Origin: Micrococcales bacterium KH10
Lineage (GTDB): Bacteria; Actinomycetota; Actinomycetes; Actinomycetales; Cellulomonadaceae
Assembly (NCBI GenBank): GCA_900188465.1
Contig: FZPE01000003.1
Location: 124,001-188,000 of the forward strand
Direction of reading: 5' to 3'
DNA length: 64,000 nt
A program made the translations under genes and the position numbers. Below, in pieces: positions 1 to 8,553 of the stretch; within the stretch, counting starts at the first letter, position 1; each line of letters begins with the position of its first letter. Below the pieces are notes generated by a model that made no database searches, was not told the DNA's origin, and saw only the letters and a program-made list of their open reading frames with translations.

Positions 1-147
1 GTAGGAGAGCGACTGCTGCAGGTCAACGATGTAGATGCCGTTGCGCTCAGTGAAGATGTAGCGCTTCATCTTCGGGTTCCAGCGGCGGGTCTGGTGTCCG
101 AAGTGAACACCGCTATCAAGTAGTTGACGCATGGTCACAACTGCCAT
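1..147 (-). CDS. rpsB: 30S ribosomal protein S2 (N-terminal part, runs off the window)
   Basis: Only the first 49 codons are present; the gene continues past the left edge. The translation begins [20 protein letters not shown] and continues with [12 protein letters not shown], the conserved N-terminus of bacterial uS2, a protein of the 30S head/platform junction. The ATG at 147 is preceded by a GGAA-type ribosome binding site about 8 bases upstream. It is divergent from the M23 peptidase gene, with about 480 bp between them. The order M23 peptidase - rpsB is common in actinomycetes. Identification is certain from the N-terminal signature. Confidence 0.95.
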   Translation of the reverse strand, partial: MAVVTMRQLLDSGVHFGHQTRRWNPKMKRYIFTERNGIYIVDLQQSLSY

Positions 148-628
148 GACGTTCCTTCCCTTGGCGTGGCTGTTGAGCGCACGCCGTCAATCAATGCAGC
201 ACATACCAATGGCATCTGCTGCGAACGGTTATCTGGCGACACCGGGTTGGCATCACCCCTGGTGCCAACTGCGCCTTTACCGTTTCTCGTAGGAGAATCG
301 GACCGTTAAAGGCGGCATAGCGCTCATATGAATACAAGCAAGATGGCACGCGAAGTCAGCCGACCGAGATCGACTGCTCCCACCATGGTACCCGACGAAG
401 CGTGTCACCCAGGCCATCCCCGTGTTCTCGTTTTCGGTGCAACATGTGGTCTGCCCTGCCTCTCCCTGGTCCCGGCCGGTTTCTAGTGCGCTATTGCCCT
501 TCCTGCCCTGTTATATCGGGGGGGAAGTGCAATATAGGTGTAGGGAAGCGGGCGGGCCTGCTGCACGAGTTATCCACAATGGCTCTGTAGTCGTGCCCGC
601 GAGCAACTGACCGCGGCATCGTAGTCAT
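148..628. other. Divergent intergenic region between rpsB and the M23 peptidase gene
   Basis: No convincing gene is seen in these 481 bp. The short open frames lack ribosome binding sites and family signatures. The region must hold the rpsB promoter and 5' leader (including the stem-loop at 273-313) and the promoter of the M23 gene. A possible rpsB promoter on the minus strand is TTGCTT (336-341) and TATGCC (314-319), 16 bases apart; this match is weak. A perfect isolated DnaA-box 9-mer lies at 570-578 and is probably chance. Confidence 0.5.
273..313 (-). promoter_or_regulatory. Extended stem-loop in the rpsB leader
   Basis: The outer arms GCCTTTA (273-279) and TAAAGGC (307-313) pair perfectly. 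Inside them, CCG pairs with CGG, and TTCTC pairs with GAGAA around a four-base loop GTAG. The element lies about 125 bases upstream of the rpsB start. It could be an autoregulatory leader for S2, an attenuator, or a terminator-like hairpin. No U-run follows on the minus strand. The function is inference. Confidence 0.4.
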
Positions 629-1249
629 ATGTCAGCTCACTCTTTGACTGCGTTCCGACAACCATACGGATCACTAGCCGTAGTGTCGGCATCTGTCGCC
701 GCGCTCCTGCTGTTCTCGCCTGCTGCCCAGTTCACTCATGCAAGCAGCGCTAGACATCTGGTGACCGCGCCTCAGTCCACCCCGACGGCTTCACCGACGG
801 TGCAGCGGCACCCCTATCGACTCCCGTTGGCTGGAGCGAGCATCGCCGACATCACACGGCATTTCACTCCCGCGATGCGTAGATTCGGCCCGGGACATCG
901 CGGCATTGATCTGGGGACTGCCTGGGGCGCTGAAGTGATCGCACCCCATGATGGACGGGTGACGTTCTCCGGTCAGGTCGCTGGCAGGACAGTGCTGGTG
1001 CTGCGGCACGATGACGATCTGCTGAGCACGTTGGAAGCGATTGACTCGGACCTGGCGGTCGGTGATCTAGTGGTTCGCGGACAGTTGGTCGGTCACGTGG
1101 CAGCAGGGCATCGATGTGAGACGACCACATCGTGTCTGCACTGGGGCGTTCGGACCGGCCCCGACCGCTATATCAACCCGTTGCTACTGCTTGGCCCTAT
1201 GCAAGCTCGGCTACTAGCGGATGTCGAGATCGACGATCTTCGCCCGTAA
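629..1249 (+). CDS. M23 family metallopeptidase (LytM-like), exported
   Basis: This 206-residue protein has an N-terminal hydrophobic signal segment (about residues 15-38). It is followed by a Ser/Thr/Pro-rich linker and an M23 beta-sheet domain (about 60-195). The zinc site is visible as HRGIDLG (the HxxxD motif) and LHWGVR in place of the usual HLHFE; a further His lies in VGHVAAGHR. M23 enzymes cleave peptide cross-links in peptidoglycan, so it probably acts outside the membrane on the wall. It is convergent with the sigma factor gene, and the 3' ends overlap by 36 bp. An M23 gene sits between whiG and rpsB in other actinomycetes too. The ATG at 629 lacks a strong ribosome binding site. 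Confidence 0.85.
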   Translation: MSAHSLTAFRQPYGSLAVVSASVAALLLFSPAAQFTHASSARHLVTAPQSTPTASPTVQRHPYRLPLAGASIADITRHFTPAMRRFGPGHRGIDLGTAWGAEVIAPHDGRVTFSGQVAGRTVLVLRHDDDLLSTLEAIDSDLAVGDLVVRGQLVGHVAAGHRCETTTSCLHWGVRTGPDRYINPLLLLGPMQARLLADVEIDDLRP

Positions 1250-2197
1250 CTGCTTCATCGCCGCACTGTGCAACTGGGACACCCGTGACTCTGTGACACC
1301 GAAGATGCGGCCGATCTCCTGTAACGTCAGCCCTTCGAAGTAGTACAGCACCAGCATCAGCCGATCACGGTCAGACATGGATGAAACCAACTCGATCAAC
1401 ACGCGCCGTTCTTCGTGTCCGGCGTAACACTGTGCTGGGTCGCCACATAGTTCACGAGGATTATCCGATGGGGCGATACGCTGCTCCACCCCGTCACCGA
1501 GCGCAAGCAGCTCATCAAGCGCGACTACGGCCGTTGTCGCATTGACAGACTGAATGTGGTCGACCTCGTCCACCGATACGCCAAGATGCGACGCCACCTC
1601 AGCCCGCGTCGGCTCACGGCGCAGCACCGACTCCAGTTCGCCCACCGCTCGCTCCAGGTTGCGAGCCTTGGCGCGCACCGACCGAGGGATCCAGTCCATG
1701 GCCCGCAGACCGTCTATGACAGCGCCGCGAATACGGGTCTGCGCATACGTCTCGAAGCGGATGTCTCGTTCTGGATCGAACTTGTCGATCGCATCGATCA
1801 ATCCGAACATGCCATAGGAGACAAGGTCTGCCTGCTCGACACTGTTCGGCAGTCGCATCCCTACCCGTGTCGCGACCTGAGAAACGAGTGCCGCGTAGTG
1901 CAAGATGAGTCGTTCACGGGCTGCCTTGCTCGCCGTCATCCGGTAGTACGTCCACACGTCCGCGATAGTGCCGTGTTCTAGATCGACAACCTGCGCATCG
2001 TTCGAAATCTCAGCGCGCTTCGCTGGGGCGTTCTCAGTCTCGTCGCGTTTCTGCTTGACCTGGTCTCGCCGTGCAAACAGCAAACCGGATCGAGCCCGCG
2101 TCGTATGACGAGTCGATACCGGTGCAGCCTCGTCACTCTTGCTGGCCTCAGTGTCGATGAGGGCATCTGCACTTGGAATAGCTTTGCTGTTAAACAT
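1214..2197 (-). CDS. whiG: RNA polymerase sigma factor, FliA/WhiG family (sigma-28 type)
   Basis: This 327-residue protein has sigma-70 regions 2, 3 and 4. Region 2 includes DLVSYGMFGLIDAIDKFDP and FETYAQTRIRGAVIDGLR. Region 4 includes LTLQEIGRIFGVTESRVSQL, the helix-turn-helix that reads the -35 element. The pattern is that of the FliA/WhiG group, which directs flagellar genes in many bacteria and sporulation in Streptomyces. The neighbours dprA, xerC, M23 peptidase and rpsB match the whiG locus of Streptomyces-type genomes. No flagellar gene is visible here, so the regulon cannot be told. I chose the ATG at 2197 because AGGGAG lies 7 bases upstream; a TTG at 2215 in the same frame has no such signal. 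About 50 N-terminal residues are extra and low in complexity. The 3' end overlaps the convergent M23 gene. Confidence 0.88.
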   Translation of the reverse strand: MFNSKAIPSADALIDTEASKSDEAAPVSTRHTTRARSGLLFARRDQVKQKRDETENAPAKRAEISNDAQVVDLEHGTIADVWTYYRMTASKAARERLILHYAALVSQVATRVGMRLPNSVEQADLVSYGMFGLIDAIDKFDPERDIRFETYAQTRIRGAVIDGLRAMDWIPRSVRAKARNLERAVGELESVLRREPTRAEVASHLGVSVDEVDHIQSVNATTAVVALDELLALGDGVEQRIAPSDNPRELCGDPAQCYAGHEERRVLIELVSSMSDRDRLMLVLYYFEGLTLQEIGRIFGVTESRVSQLHSAAMKQLRAKIVDLDIR

Positions 2198-2218
2198 CGT
2201 TGTCTCCCTAGGCAATCG

Positions 2219-3184
2219 CTACGCGCGCGGATGCGCTTGTCGGTATGTGGAGCGCAAACGCTCCGGAGTCACATGGGTATAGCGCTGTGTGGTCGATAGG
2301 CTGGAATGACCCAATATCTCTTGCACGCTCCGTAAGTCTGCGCCGCCTTCGATCAGGTGTGTGGCAGTGCTGTGCCGCAGCGCGTGCGGTGAAATCTCGT
2401 TGACGGCAGCGGCTCGGCTGGCATCGCGGACCGCCTGACGGATCTGCCGGGTGCCCCACCGTCCGCCGCGCCGCCCGAGCAAGAGCGCCTTCGTACTCTC
2501 CGCGTTCTTCTTGGGTGCAGCGAACTGGTCACGCCCGTGGTCCAGCCACTCTGATATGGCTTCAGCGGCTACCGCACCTAACGGCACAACACGATCTTTC
2601 GACCCTTTACCGTGAAGCCGAACGAGGCGATCCAGCAGATCAACGTCGGCGATATCGAGGGAGCTGACTTCAGCGACACGGGCTCCCGTGCCGTATAACA
2701 ATTCCAATAATGCCCACAGTCGCAATGTCTCGGGCACGGTGCGGTCGATCTGTCCACGCGCATGTTCCATCAATTGCCCAGCAGCATCAGCCGACAAGAC
2801 CGTGGGGAGTCGATGCGGGATCTTGGCTGCAGCCAGACGAGTCAATTCGGAGGAATCCTGTTCTCCGACCGAGCGCAACCATGCATCATAGGCGCGAATG
2901 CTCGCGCGCCTGCGCGCCAGAGTGGAACGTGCGCAGTTGTTCTCTGCTTGATGCGCCAGCCATTGCCGCACTGCAAGTAAGTTCACATCGTTGCCAGTGG
3001 GGCTCTCGACCCCGATGAACGTCGCGAAATCTCTGATATCCGAGGCATAGGCTCGAACTGTCGCAGCGGCTAGGCCGCGTTGCTGGGTCAGATATTCCAG
3101 AAATGCCTCAGCCACCACATCGGTCGCATCACCACGTGATACGGCAGCTACGGTAACTAAGGCCATGTGGATACCGTGTGACAT
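2219..3184 (-). CDS. xerC: Tyrosine recombinase XerC/XerD
   Basis: This 321-residue protein has a core-binding SAM-like domain (about 22-105) and a C-terminal catalytic domain (about 128-315). The catalytic set is complete: Arg169 in GTGARVAE, the lysine of the GKGSKDR hairpin (193-196), His267 and Arg270 in HALRH, His293 in LGHSS, and the nucleophile Tyr302 in TQRYTH. Xer recombinases resolve chromosome dimers at dif. Its position between dprA and the sigma factor gene fits the chromosomal Xer gene of actinomycetes rather than a phage integrase. The start at 3184 has only a weak ribosome binding site; a second ATG six codons in is possible. The stop lies 21 bases before the sigma factor start. 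Confidence 0.92.
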   Translation of the reverse strand: MSHGIHMALVTVAAVSRGDATDVVAEAFLEYLTQQRGLAAATVRAYASDIRDFATFIGVESPTGNDVNLLAVRQWLAHQAENNCARSTLARRRASIRAYDAWLRSVGEQDSSELTRLAAAKIPHRLPTVLSADAAGQLMEHARGQIDRTVPETLRLWALLELLYGTGARVAEVSSLDIADVDLLDRLVRLHGKGSKDRVVPLGAVAAEAISEWLDHGRDQFAAPKKNAESTKALLLGRRGGRWGTRQIRQAVRDASRAAAVNEISPHALRHSTATHLIEGGADLRSVQEILGHSSLSTTQRYTHVTPERLRSTYRQAHPRA

Positions 3185-3269
3185 ACAGCACAGAAAATCA
3201 AGTCTCGTTACCCAGTTGGAATATTTTCCGTAGTAGAAATGACCTTTTTTTACTCAGCCATTACTCGTC

Positions 3270-4547
3270 CTAGGTGGAACTAGTTCGTTGCCAGCCTCGC
3301 CCCCGCCAGGCAGCGGCGCCACGCAACTCAAGTTCACCCAGTGCCGCTAACACCGTATTCGCCGCAAGACCCGTGGCCATGACGAGTTCATCAAGGCTTT
3401 GTCCTCGTCCGAGCCGTAACTGCGCGATAAGTGTCGTCATAGCCGTCGCTAACCAGGGCGGCGGTTGGAAATCGGCGCCACCCGTGAACTCGGGTCTGTC
3501 ATCAGTCGTTCTCCTAGTGTCCGCAGGGCGCGATGGAACCACTGGTTGCGGGAAGTAACTCAGCGGTGATTCTTCTTGTGACTGTCCGGCTTGTTGCGTG
3601 CTTTCAGTTGTCGAACTGCCAACCAACTCTGCAATATCGGACACTGATGTCACGCATACGGCAAGGGCATCACGAATGAGTGCGTGGCAGCCTTGCGAGA
3701 CTCGCGAAGTAATGGGTCCCGGAACCGCACCAAGGGGCCGTAACAGTTCACTGGCATGACGAGCAGTCGACATGGCTCCAGAGCGCATGCCTGCCTCGAC
3801 GACGACAGTCGCCTGCCCTGCCGCCGCGATCAGTCGATTGCGTCGCAGGAATCGCGAGCGCAATGGCTTCGCTCCGGGGCCAAGTTCTGAAATAACCGCT
3901 CCCGAAGATTGCGCGATATTGAGCAACGTAGTCTCGTTGGCTTTGGGGTACATGTTGTCGATGCCACCCGCCAAGAAAGCCACAGTCGTACCGCCGACCC
4001 CGTAAGCTCCCCGATGCGCCGCGATGTCGATACCGAACGCTCCGCCAGAAATGACCGCGGCACTTGAGTGGGCTAGATCTGCCGCAAAATCAGAGGCGAT
4101 GGCGATGCCATAGTTGGTGGCAGCACGTGCCCCCACTAGAGAGACCGCGCGTTGCGTGTCGCGCCACCAATTGACGTTGCCGCGCAGCCACAGGCAGATC
4201 GGGCGATCACCGTCTAGTGAGTCGCACAATGGGGGCCATTGCGGATCGGACGGAATCACCACCGTCGCATCATTTCGCGCGACATCGCGCCGCAACTGAT
4301 CCAGTCGGACCTGCTGCGCCTGATCGAACCATCGCAGCATCGAGCGGGTCAACCGTTGAGGCACATCGTGTGGTTGTTCGCTGGCGATGCGCTGACCGGA
4401 TTCGAGCATCCAGAGCCAAGCCTGTTCCGCTCCCATATGCTCTACCACCGCAATCGCGGGTCGCTCTCCTGGTTCGATGACCTGCGACCACGCCATCCGT
4501 GCTTCACGGTCGTCTTGCGGCATCAATTCGATTGATCTGCCCGTCAT
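3270..4547 (-). CDS. dprA: DNA processing protein DprA/Smf
   Basis: DprA loads RecA onto incoming single-stranded DNA during natural transformation. This 425-residue protein has the Rossmann-like core (about 105-300). The motif SLVGARAATNYG begins the fold, ISGGAFGIDIAAHRGA binds DNA, and LAGGIDNMYP, SELGPGAKP and FLRRNRLIAA follow. A C-terminal winged-helix domain (about 355-425) begins near PPWLATAMTTLIAQL. The start is the ATG at 4547, which overlaps the yifB stop as ATGA. The open frame extends upstream inside yifB, but that part has no DprA similarity. The yraN-yifB-dprA order is conserved in actinomycetes. Competence itself is not shown by anything else in the window. Confidence 0.93.
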   Translation of the reverse strand: MTGRSIELMPQDDREARMAWSQVIEPGERPAIAVVEHMGAEQAWLWMLESGQRIASEQPHDVPQRLTRSMLRWFDQAQQVRLDQLRRDVARNDATVVIPSDPQWPPLCDSLDGDRPICLWLRGNVNWWRDTQRAVSLVGARAATNYGIAIASDFAADLAHSSAAVISGGAFGIDIAAHRGAYGVGGTTVAFLAGGIDNMYPKANETTLLNIAQSSGAVISELGPGAKPLRSRFLRRNRLIAAAGQATVVVEAGMRSGAMSTARHASELLRPLGAVPGPITSRVSQGCHALIRDALAVCVTSVSDIAELVGSSTTESTQQAGQSQEESPLSYFPQPVVPSRPADTRRTTDDRPEFTGGADFQPPPWLATAMTTLIAQLRLGRGQSLDELVMATGLAANTVLAALGELELRGAAAWRGRGWQRTSST

Positions 4548-6121
4548 TGCGCCGGACCTCCAGCACGCAGTGCTAAGGCGGCGGACACGTCTGATCGGTC
4601 CGGAGCCGCTCGCCCCGCCAGATCGGCCACGGTCCATGCCACCCGCAAGATTCGATCGGCAGCCCGCATGGAAATGTGGCCGCGCGATATAGCCTGCTGA
4701 ACCGGTTCCAGCACAGCATCTCTGATGCTCCAGTTTTGCCGTAACCACGGTCCTGGAACCTGACTGTTCAGCGTCCATGGGGTGTCCTGAAGACGCTTAG
4801 CCGCAGCACTACGCGCTGCACTGACACGCAGTGCCACGCTCGCGCTGCTTTCCATCTGCTCTCCGGACATGTCACCCAATCGGATTCCACGCAGTTGACA
4901 GTGCAGATCGACACGGTCCAGTAACGGTCCGGACAGTCGGGAGAAGTAGCGTCGTTGCACTAGTGACGTACATTGACAACGCTGCTCATCCATACCGCAG
5001 GGACACGGATTCGCTGCCATCACCAGTTGGAATCGAGCTGGGTATCGCGCAACCCCACCGCTGCGGTGTATGACGAGCTCGCCCGCTTCGATCGGCTGTC
5101 GCAGGGTTTGGAGTACGCTGCTTTTGAACTCTGGACTTTCATCAAGAAACAACGTGCCGCAGTGCGCCAACGATACGGCGCCAGGTCGTGGCAGTCCTGA
5201 GCCGCCACCGACAATCGCAGCTGCTGTCGCGGTGTGGTGCGGCGCTTCAAATGGCGGGCGCCGTATCAATCCCAGGGATGGGTCAAGGGAACCCGCTAAG
5301 GAATGAATGGCTGTGACCTCCACTGCCTGTTCATCGGTGAGATCGGGGAGGATAGTGGGCAGTCGTTTCGCCAACATGGTCTTGCCTGCACCCGGGGGCC
5401 CCACCATGAGCATGTGATGACCACCAGCCGCGGCGATTTCAAGGGCGTAGCGCGCTTGGTGCTGCCCAACGACATCGCTCAGATCTCCCACATCAGCCCG
5501 GGGCACCGCCTGATCAGCGGTGATCACCGGACTGTCACTGCTGACCACATCACCAGGATCGGCACCCAGCAGCACCGCGGCGTCACCTAGCGATGCCACC
5601 TGATGGACTTCAGCGTCGGGAACGAGTGCGGCTTCTCGCGCATTTTGTGCAGCCACGACGATACGACGGTGACCTTGGGCCACAGCGGCCGCAACGGCAG
5701 GCAATACGCCGCGCACCGGATGGACCCTCCCATCAAGCCCGAGTTCACCAAGCATGACGAATTTCGCGCATTCTTGTGGTCGCACAATGCGCGCTGCTGC
5801 AAGCAGCGCCACTGCAATCGCCAGATCGAATCCAGAACCGCGTTTGGGCAATGACGCGGGAGCGAGATTGACGGTAATGCGGCGGTGCGGCAAAGCGAGT
5901 CCTGTGCTGGCGATCGCCGCGCGGACCCGATCACGTGATTCCGACAGCGCCGCGTCGGGCAGCCCGACAATGGCAAAGCCCGGCAGTCCCTGGGCGAGAT
6001 GCGCTTCGACCTCCACGACATGCCCGCGCAGACCGACCAGCCCCACCGATCGGCTTAGACCCAACCCCGATCGAGGTGCAGACGCGATACCATTCCCGCT
6101 CACCTTGGCGATAGCACTCAT
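4544..6121 (-). CDS. yifB: YifB/ComM family Mg-chelatase-like AAA+ ATPase
   Basis: This 525-residue protein has the three-part layout of the family: an N-terminal ChlI/Lon-like domain with GLPGFAIVGLPDAALSESRD, a central AAA+ domain with Walker A GPPGAGKTMLAKRLP and Walker B LFLDESPEF, and a C-terminal Mg-chelatase domain with SMRAADRILRVAWTVADL. ComM, the best-studied member, is a helicase that extends branch migration during natural transformation, which fits the neighbour dprA. The start ATG at 6121 overlaps the yraN stop (ATGA), and the stop overlaps the dprA start (ATGA), so the three genes are translationally coupled. Confidence 0.92.
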   Translation of the reverse strand: MSAIAKVSGNGIASAPRSGLGLSRSVGLVGLRGHVVEVEAHLAQGLPGFAIVGLPDAALSESRDRVRAAIASTGLALPHRRITVNLAPASLPKRGSGFDLAIAVALLAAARIVRPQECAKFVMLGELGLDGRVHPVRGVLPAVAAAVAQGHRRIVVAAQNAREAALVPDAEVHQVASLGDAAVLLGADPGDVVSSDSPVITADQAVPRADVGDLSDVVGQHQARYALEIAAAGGHHMLMVGPPGAGKTMLAKRLPTILPDLTDEQAVEVTAIHSLAGSLDPSLGLIRRPPFEAPHHTATAAAIVGGGSGLPRPGAVSLAHCGTLFLDESPEFKSSVLQTLRQPIEAGELVIHRSGGVARYPARFQLVMAANPCPCGMDEQRCQCTSLVQRRYFSRLSGPLLDRVDLHCQLRGIRLGDMSGEQMESSASVALRVSAARSAAAKRLQDTPWTLNSQVPGPWLRQNWSIRDAVLEPVQQAISRGHISMRAADRILRVAWTVADLAGRAAPDRSDVSAALALRAGGPAQ

Positions 6122-6510
6122 GATCCGACTCCCGCGATGTAGTCGCACTCAAATCGGTCGCCATGCGCGATCAGCGCCGCCACATCGAGTCTGATGGCAC
6201 CAGCGCGCTGGTGCGGATGTTCGTGGATCCACTGCCCCACCAGACGACGCAATCGCATCAGTTTCGAGGCATCGACCGCCTCCGCCGGATGTCCGAATAC
6301 CGCCGATGATCGGGTCTTGACCTCAATGAAGATCAGCGTGTCACCGTCACGGGCAACGATGTCCAACTCGCCGATCTTGCAGCGCCAATTGCGGGCAACG
6401 ACCTGCCAGCCCCATGAGACGATCTGGCTTACGACCGCATCTTCGCCGCGCTGTCCGAGCACCTGGCGGTGGTTCGTCGGTGCGACTGCGCCGTTACTGT
6501 TCTTAGTCAC
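6118..6510 (-). CDS. YraN/UPF0102 family nuclease-like protein
   Basis: This 130-residue protein carries the UPF0102 signature GELDIVARDGDTLIFIEVKTR, shown here as its two halves GELDIVARDG and LIFIEVKTR. These match the PD-(D/E)xK nuclease fold, with the Asp and the Glu-x-Lys as expected active-site residues. The cellular role of the family is not established. It opens the yraN-yifB-dprA coupled group. The start is a GTG at 6510; I see no strong ribosome binding site. Confidence 0.88.
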   Translation of the reverse strand: MTKNSNGAVAPTNHRQVLGQRGEDAVVSQIVSWGWQVVARNWRCKIGELDIVARDGDTLIFIEVKTRSSAVFGHPAEAVDASKLMRLRRLVGQWIHEHPHQRAGAIRLDVAALIAHGDRFECDYIAGVGS

Positions 6511-6611
6511 ATACTCACAGTGTCAAAGGTCAGCGCGCAGCGACTCGCTCAGTTGACCGATGTGGATAACTCAATGGCACCGGGCATGCTCGTCCCGAAA
6601 AGCTATGCGGT

Positions 6612-6911
6612 CTACAGGTCGATCTCGTTCTTCGCCAGTTCCTCGACGTTGACGTCCTTGAACGTGACTACCCGAACGGACTTGACGAACCGCTTGGAGC
6701 GGTATACATCCCACACCCAGGCATCGGTGAGACGAAGTTCGAAGTAGACCTCACCGGCCGCGGAACGCACCTGAAGATCCACCGCATTAGCAAGGTAGAA
6801 ACGTCGTTCCGTTTCGACTACATAGGAGAAGAGCCGCACCACGTCGCGGTATTCGCGATAGAGCGCCAGCTCCATGCTCGTCTCATACTGTTCCAACTCG
6901 TCTTCGTTCAC
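6612..6911 (-). CDS. DUF2469 family protein, conserved in actinomycetes
   Basis: This acidic 99-residue protein begins MNEDELEQYETSMELALYRE and includes FSYVVETERRFYLAN and YFELRLTDAWVWDVYR. The length and sequence match DUF2469, found beside rnhB and lepB across Actinomycetota, including mycobacteria. Its function is unknown. The start is GTG at 6911, 25 bases after the rnhB stop, so it is probably co-transcribed with rnhB and lepB. The 100 bp between it and yraN contain nothing recognised apart from an isolated DnaA-box-like 9-mer at 6561-6569. Confidence 0.88.
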   Translation of the reverse strand: MNEDELEQYETSMELALYREYRDVVRLFSYVVETERRFYLANAVDLQVRSAAGEVYFELRLTDAWVWDVYRSKRFVKSVRVVTFKDVNVEELAKNEIDL

Positions 6912-6936
6912 CTAACCATCATGGACCATCGAACCG

Positions 6937-7647
6937 TCAGTTCCGTGCAGGCAGCTTCCATGTCCTGCGGTGATAGTCAGTCGGACCGTGTGTGGTGAGC
7001 GCATCGCGATGGGCGGCGCTGGCATACCCCTTGTTGCTGTCCCAGGCGAACTGCGGATACTGCGAAGCGAGGTCGCGCATGTGCGCGTCGCGGTAGCACT
7101 TCGCCAGAATCGAAGCCGCCGCGACTGTCGCGCAGTGCAGGTCGGCTTTGACTCGGGTGCTCACGCGGTAAGAGGAACTTACGGCGCTCGAAGGCGTATT
7201 CCACAGGTCGAGGACCTCGTCGGAAGTGGCAACGCCGCGCGGTTCAGTCAACCAGTCGTGACTGCCATCGAGAAGCACCAGGTCCACCCTGCCGAAGGTC
7301 TGTTCGATCTGTGCGATTGCCCGCCGCCCGGCTAGCCGCAAAGCTCCTATGATGCCGTGGGTGTCGATCTCGCTGGCGCTAGCTTCACCAACCGCCCAGG
7401 CAGTGGCCCAGGCGAGAATCTGTTCCCGTAGCAGTTCGCGCCGCTTGGCAGAGAGCAGTTTCGAGTCCGTCATCCCTGCTGGCACCTGACACTCCAGGTC
7501 AGCGACCACAACGGCGCCGACGCATACTGGTCCGGCTAGTGCGCCGCGTCCCACTTCGTCCATACCTGCTATGACGAGGCCGTCTCGCGCAAGCGACTGT
7601 TCCACCAGGAGGGTCGCGTCGCTACGGGACATCAGCGAACACTTCAT
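6937..7647 (-). CDS. rnhB: Ribonuclease HII
   Basis: RNase HII removes ribonucleotides from DNA and RNA primers from hybrids. This 236-residue protein has the family motif MDEVGRGALAGP near residue 30, with Asp and Glu as metal ligands. It also has DSKLLSAKRRELL, the Asp in LVLLDGSHDWL, and VKADLHCATVAAASILAK with the last ligand Asp. The C-terminus includes WDSNKGYASAAH. The start is uncertain between ATG 7647 and ATG 7632; both overlap the 3' end of lepB (stop at 7622), and neither has a strong ribosome binding site. The overlap suggests coupling with lepB. Confidence 0.93.
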   Translation of the reverse strand: MKCSLMSRSDATLLVEQSLARDGLVIAGMDEVGRGALAGPVCVGAVVVADLECQVPAGMTDSKLLSAKRRELLREQILAWATAWAVGEASASEIDTHGIIGALRLAGRRAIAQIEQTFGRVDLVLLDGSHDWLTEPRGVATSDEVLDLWNTPSSAVSSSYRVSTRVKADLHCATVAAASILAKCYRDAHMRDLASQYPQFAWDSNKGYASAAHRDALTTHGPTDYHRRTWKLPARN

Positions 7648-8428
7648 GCGGATTGGTCATCCATGCCCACCTGTTCACCGGCCACATGCGGGCAAAGGTG
7701 GAACCGACGACGTTTTCGCGCGGCACGAAGCCTTGGCCCGGACCGTTGGAGTGGTATCGAGAATCTTGGGAATTCTGGCGGTTGTCGCCCATGACCCAGT
7801 AGTGGTCCTGCGGCACAGTCACATCGAATTCGACTTCGCTGGGCAATGAGCCGGGGCGCAGGTAGGTCTCGGTGATGGCGGTGCCGTTGACCTCGACTCG
7901 CCCATCCTCGCTGCAGCAGCGCACATGATCACCACCGACGCCAATGATGCGTTTGATCAGGAATTGGTCTGAGGCAGGTGGCAGCAGGCCCACTGTTGTC
8001 AGGACTGAGTTGATCGCTCGAACCGGCAGTGGACGGTCCTGCGCTCTAACCGGGGTGAGCCAGCAATCGCGGTCGTTACGGGCTTCAGTGGTGCAGCCAG
8101 GATCTTTGAAGACGATGACATCGCCTCGGCGCACATCCGAGATGGACACCGACAGTTTTGAGACCAGCACTCGATCGCCGACCGCCAGGGTGTCGTTCAT
8201 AGACTCGGAGGGGATGTAGAACGGTTGCATGAGAAACGTCTTGATCAGGAGTGATAGCAGCAATGCGCCCGCAATAACGGTCACCGTCTCGACAACTAGG
8301 CCGATCTTGCGGTGCTGGCGTAGCCAACGTGCTACCGGTCCGTTTCTGGGCTTCTTGCGGCGCTTGGGACGAGACGAGTCCTGTTTGGCTTCACTTGGTG
8401 TTTTGGCTGTGGGCAATGGCGATGTCAC
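7622..8428 (-). CDS. lepB: Signal peptidase I (first of two tandem copies)
   Basis: This 268-residue type I signal peptidase removes signal peptides of Sec-exported proteins on the outer face of the membrane. It has a basic cytosolic N-terminus, one membrane segment (about 42-66), and the S26 catalytic domain. The nucleophile Ser76 lies in IPSESMNDTL, and the general-base Lys lies in [26 protein letters not shown] is the conserved box E. It is a close paralogue of the gene just upstream (8554-9396), and 125 bp separate them. The two differ in their N-terminal tails and in the insert after VIVFKDPG. Confidence 0.93.
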   Translation of the reverse strand: MTSPLPTAKTPSEAKQDSSRPKRRKKPRNGPVARWLRQHRKIGLVVETVTVIAGALLLSLLIKTFLMQPFYIPSESMNDTLAVGDRVLVSKLSVSISDVRRGDVIVFKDPGCTTEARNDRDCWLTPVRAQDRPLPVRAINSVLTTVGLLPPASDQFLIKRIIGVGGDHVRCCSEDGRVEVNGTAITETYLRPGSLPSEVEFDVTVPQDHYWVMGDNRQNSQDSRYHSNGPGQGFVPRENVVGSTFARMWPVNRWAWMTNPHEVFADVP

Positions 8429-8553
8429 CGCACTACTGTAACGACCGTGACTGCGTATCGTCTGATTGCATCACGTCGAGTCGGGAATGGGTCTCAACCC
8501 TTCGACCTGCGGTAGACGCTGATCGAGTAGCGCATCGGATCGAGATCAATCGC

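Noticed and set aside
570-578. Perfect DnaA box TTATCCACA, with another at 6561-6569
   Set aside because: Both are single boxes with no cluster, AT-rich unwinding element or dnaA-dnaN genes, so there is no origin here.
2219-3184. Tyrosine recombinase as a phage or island integrase
   Set aside because: It sits in the conserved dprA-whiG-rpsB neighbourhood and matches chromosomal XerC/D in length and motifs.
3200-3211. 12-mer AAGTCTCGTTAC shared with 15069-15080
   Set aside because: Two copies only, one overlapping the glnD stop codon; probably chance, although both lie just upstream of minus-strand genes.
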